This document shows, in pieces, positions 61,478-64,000 of a DNA stretch of 64,000 nt. A program made the position numbers and the translations under genes. The notes under the pieces are model-generated. The model was given only the letters and a program-made list of their open reading frames with translations. It made no database searches and was not told where the DNA came from. The DNA comes from Torreya grandis (taxonomy: Eukaryota; Streptophyta; Pinopsida; Cupressales; Taxaceae): contig JARHVA010004252.1 in assembly GCA_037957365.1 (NCBI GenBank), positions 952,501-1,016,500 on the forward strand, read 5' to 3'. Position 1 is the stretch's first letter; every line of letters starts with the position of its first letter.

Positions 61478-64000
61478 GTTATTACAATTGGTGGAGTTCC
61501 TTATGAGTCACCACTCCCCACATTAGATCCATCTACCAGCTTCCAGTTACTAGATCCAGTTCTTCCACTAGTTTTAGCTTCTCCTTCAGCTTCTATTCTA
61601 GTTCCACTTTTAATCTAGCCATAGTTATAAAATCCATCACCAGTATAAAGGTTTCACACACCCCCATAGTTTTAATATTCTAGATAGCTACCAACTATAG
61701 TATTCACACCTAGAGTAGTTACATTACAGTATCATATAGCTACGCAGAGAACACCTATACATAGATATTATTCTCCTACTTTTAGATAGGTCCCTAAGAG
61801 CCCTATAATTGTATCCAATTCTTAGAGTCAAAGGGAGACCCCAAATTTTACTTCCACTTTAGATATTTTAGAGTAATTACAATGTACATACATTTTAACT
61901 TTACAATCTTAGTCATAAACTCATGCCTCATGATCACACATGATTCAATTGTTTGACATAGGACACTAGGATAGGGAGTCTCACTCAAGACTAATCAGTT
62001 AGTATCACTTATTTTAAAGCATTGTTTGTCCATAAAATCTCTTGCTTGATTGTACATATTATCTCTTGCACTTCCTCTACATAGTTTAAATGTTTTTAAA
62101 AATACAAAAACATTAAAAAAATTACAAAACAAACCAAAAACATTTTTGATTGTATGCATCATCCATGTTTACATTAATACTATCATGTTATGACTTATAG
62201 TTGTTGTTTCATGCTATTGTATGTCAATTTATCTACATTACCATGCTTCACTTGATTTTCTTTAAGTGCGTGTAGTGACATCTATCTATTTGATTGCTTC
62301 ATTCTACCCATAGAGGGGGCATTCCTACTTCTACATTCAAGACATACATTGTTATGCATACCCACTAGGGGAATCTTATACATGACTACACCATATAGGT
62401 TATGTCATTCCTACACTACACACTTTGAGTTATCATGCTGATGTACATTACTTTATAGCTTACATAGAATATCATATCTATATTTCAGTAGTATTTGTCA
62501 CTTGTGTATCCCTTATCATATATCTAGTCTTGCACTACACATGTTTTTCATACTTTCACACTTACTTTGATTATTTATATGTACTTTTATCCTTTTATTT
62601 ATTATATGCTTTACATTCTTGCTTAGACTAGCTTGTATGATCACATTTTATAGTTCTTATTTATCTCTTGCTTGTGCATTAGGACATTTTCCAATGTCCT
62701 TTAAATTTTTTTCATATGTGTGCCTTAGGACATTTTCCAATGTCCTTTGTTTGTACTCCTTTATGTGCCTATGTTTTGTGTGCCTATTTTGACTGGTATG
62801 TGTATGATGCATTTGAACATGCCTTCCATACTTATTTCTAGTTTGAGTGGCGTGTACCCATGTCCGTTATTTTCATGGTCCCTTGGCCCATCTAGTATAC
62901 TTCTTATTTTTTGCTTCTTGATTACTTTTTTGTTGATTGTCAAATGTGTGAAATGCCATGATCCATATCAAGCATTCTCTTTGCTTTCTTGGATGCCATG
63001 ATGGACATCATGATCCATCCCTCTAACTAACAACTAATAACTAAAAATTAACATTTCTAGTTCCAATTTACTATAATGTACATGCATTTACCTTATTATA
63101 TCTATCTATACATACCCCTATTGATCTACTAATATCTTGATACAAACATTTCTATATCTTGAAACACATTTTTAAACATAAAATGCTATGTCATATATCT
63201 TTTCAAAATTAACATAATTACAAGACTCTTTTCTTCTAAGGGCAGTCATTATAGATTCATCATTCCTACCCTTAGAAGAGGGGAAATAAAATAGGGGATT
63301 TGTCACAGAGATAAAACCTCCTAAAAATTGAAATAATAGAATTTAAAATAGTCAACAGAGTTTCCTTACATATAGGGGGTTATCATGCATGACATGATGG
63401 TTCTCACTTTTAGTTCAGATTGGGTAGTTGGCATAACTTCCAAATTAGAAACCATGTTCTAAACATCAGTGATTGGGGGTAATGTGCATGGAACATTGAT
63501 ATTATTTTATTTCGAAGTTTAGTTTACTCTAGGCATTCTCAACATTTATGTTCCTTACTCCATCTATAAGTGGTTGGCATCATATTCAAGTTAAAATTTT
63601 ATACAAGTTTAGCTTTTTGAGTACTCAATTTCCTAATTTGGCTTTCATATAAGCCTATTACATCATTTTTAGAGTGGATTTCATACAAAACTAATCTCCA
63701 TCTTTTGAAATGGCCAAGGGTGTCCTAGTTTCTATCACACATTTGGCTATCCATGCCATAGCATCAAATTTCTAGCACATTAATGTGCCCCATGAGCCAT
63801 ATCATATAACATATATTTTATATTGGTATAACTTCATAGCTTCACTTCATGAGGAAATGATGGAGCCAAAGGGCCACCCTTTTTATTCTTGAGCCACCTA
63901 TTTATAAAGATTAGGCATATAGTCTACACATAGATTAACACATGCATGATTTGTTAACTTCACTTAGTTGGCAATGATGGAGTTAAAGGGGTAGCCTTTA
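61478..64000 (+). other. Downstream internal sequence of element 4, no domain recognised
   Basis: No RT motif is visible up to the window end. Hydrophobic frames 62,425-62,631 and 62,747-63,001 reflect T-rich composition. The stretch carries a duplicated 20-nt palindrome (62,681 and 62,727) and a weak repeat of 'cacttcatgaggaaatgatgga' type near 63,843 and 63,961. Confidence 0.45.
62681..62746. repeat. Duplicated palindrome AGGACATT-TTCC-AATGTCCT
   Basis: Identical 20-nt hairpins (8-bp stem, 4-nt loop) at 62,681-62,700 and 62,727-62,746, 46 bases apart. Confidence 0.88.

Larger units (their letters stand above)
57500..64000 (+). mobile_element. Element 4: Ty3/gypsy element, 5' part
   Basis: An LTR ending AATAAAACA at 58,673, a TGGTGAACCC primer site, a Tat-type gag and a protease are in order on the plus strand; the element runs off the right edge. 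The LTR end and PBS match element 5, so the two are related families in opposite orientation. It interrupts the gag of element 6. Confidence 0.72.

Noticed and set aside
62425..63001. Hydrophobic frames that look like membrane proteins
   Set aside because: T-rich composition yields Leu/Phe/Tyr-rich readings by chance; no start context, homolog or partner copy.

Overview
The window is plant nuclear DNA, strongly AT-rich, and made almost entirely of old, nested LTR retrotransposons. I find no credible host gene, tRNA, rRNA or CRISPR array. The organism is a plant with a large, repeat-bloated genome. The style of the Ty3/gypsy polyproteins, with a long extra ORF behind pol and low coding integrity, makes me favour a gymnosperm (conifer or yew type), but this is inference and not proven.

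Layout. (1) 1-4,476: decayed AT-rich DNA. (2) 4,477-43,330: a minus-strand Ty3/gypsy tandem built as LTR1, internal A, LTR2, internal B; both internals share the middle LTR, and B is truncated at about 43,330. Internal A reads gag, protease, an extra RNase H, RT, native RNase H, integrase, spacer, and then an additional ORF (aORF). (3) LTR2 is split at 17,169/31,350 by a plus-strand element (element 2, 17,170-31,344) with a 5-bp target duplication (atatg). Element 2 has lost RT through most of integrase. (4) Element 2 is itself split by a second plus-strand gypsy element (element 3, 25,519-30,152), which keeps LTRs, PBS, PPT, gag and protease but has lost the RT/RNase H/integrase region. (5) Internal B is interrupted by a 3.2-kb piece of an endogenous caulimovirid (pararetrovirus) at 32,060-35,224. 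It contains protease, RT, RNase H, a short downstream coding stretch and a TATA promoter. The uninterrupted copy in A shows the empty site.

(6) 43,331-45,828: unclassified repeat DNA with two local tandem duplications. (7) 45,829-50,786: minus-strand LTR element 5 without recognisable pol; inside it, on the plus strand, lies a decayed plant mobile domain (PMD)-like gene. (8) 50,787-57,500: remains of element 6 (plus strand), consisting of an aORF, an LTR, a tRNA-Asp-like PBS and the start of a gag. (9) 57,500-64,000: element 4 (plus strand), with LTR, PBS, gag and protease, running out of the window.

How the parts fit. Insertion order, oldest first, is A/B tandem, then element 2, then element 3; element 4 postdates element 6. 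All reading frames carry stops, many of them TAG where related proteins have Gln, as expected from decay of CHG-methylated, silenced elements. Most notable are the caulimovirid fragment with a resolvable empty site, the extra RNase H between protease and RT, the recurring 3' extra ORF in three distinct gypsy families, and the PMD-like gene inside an LTR element.
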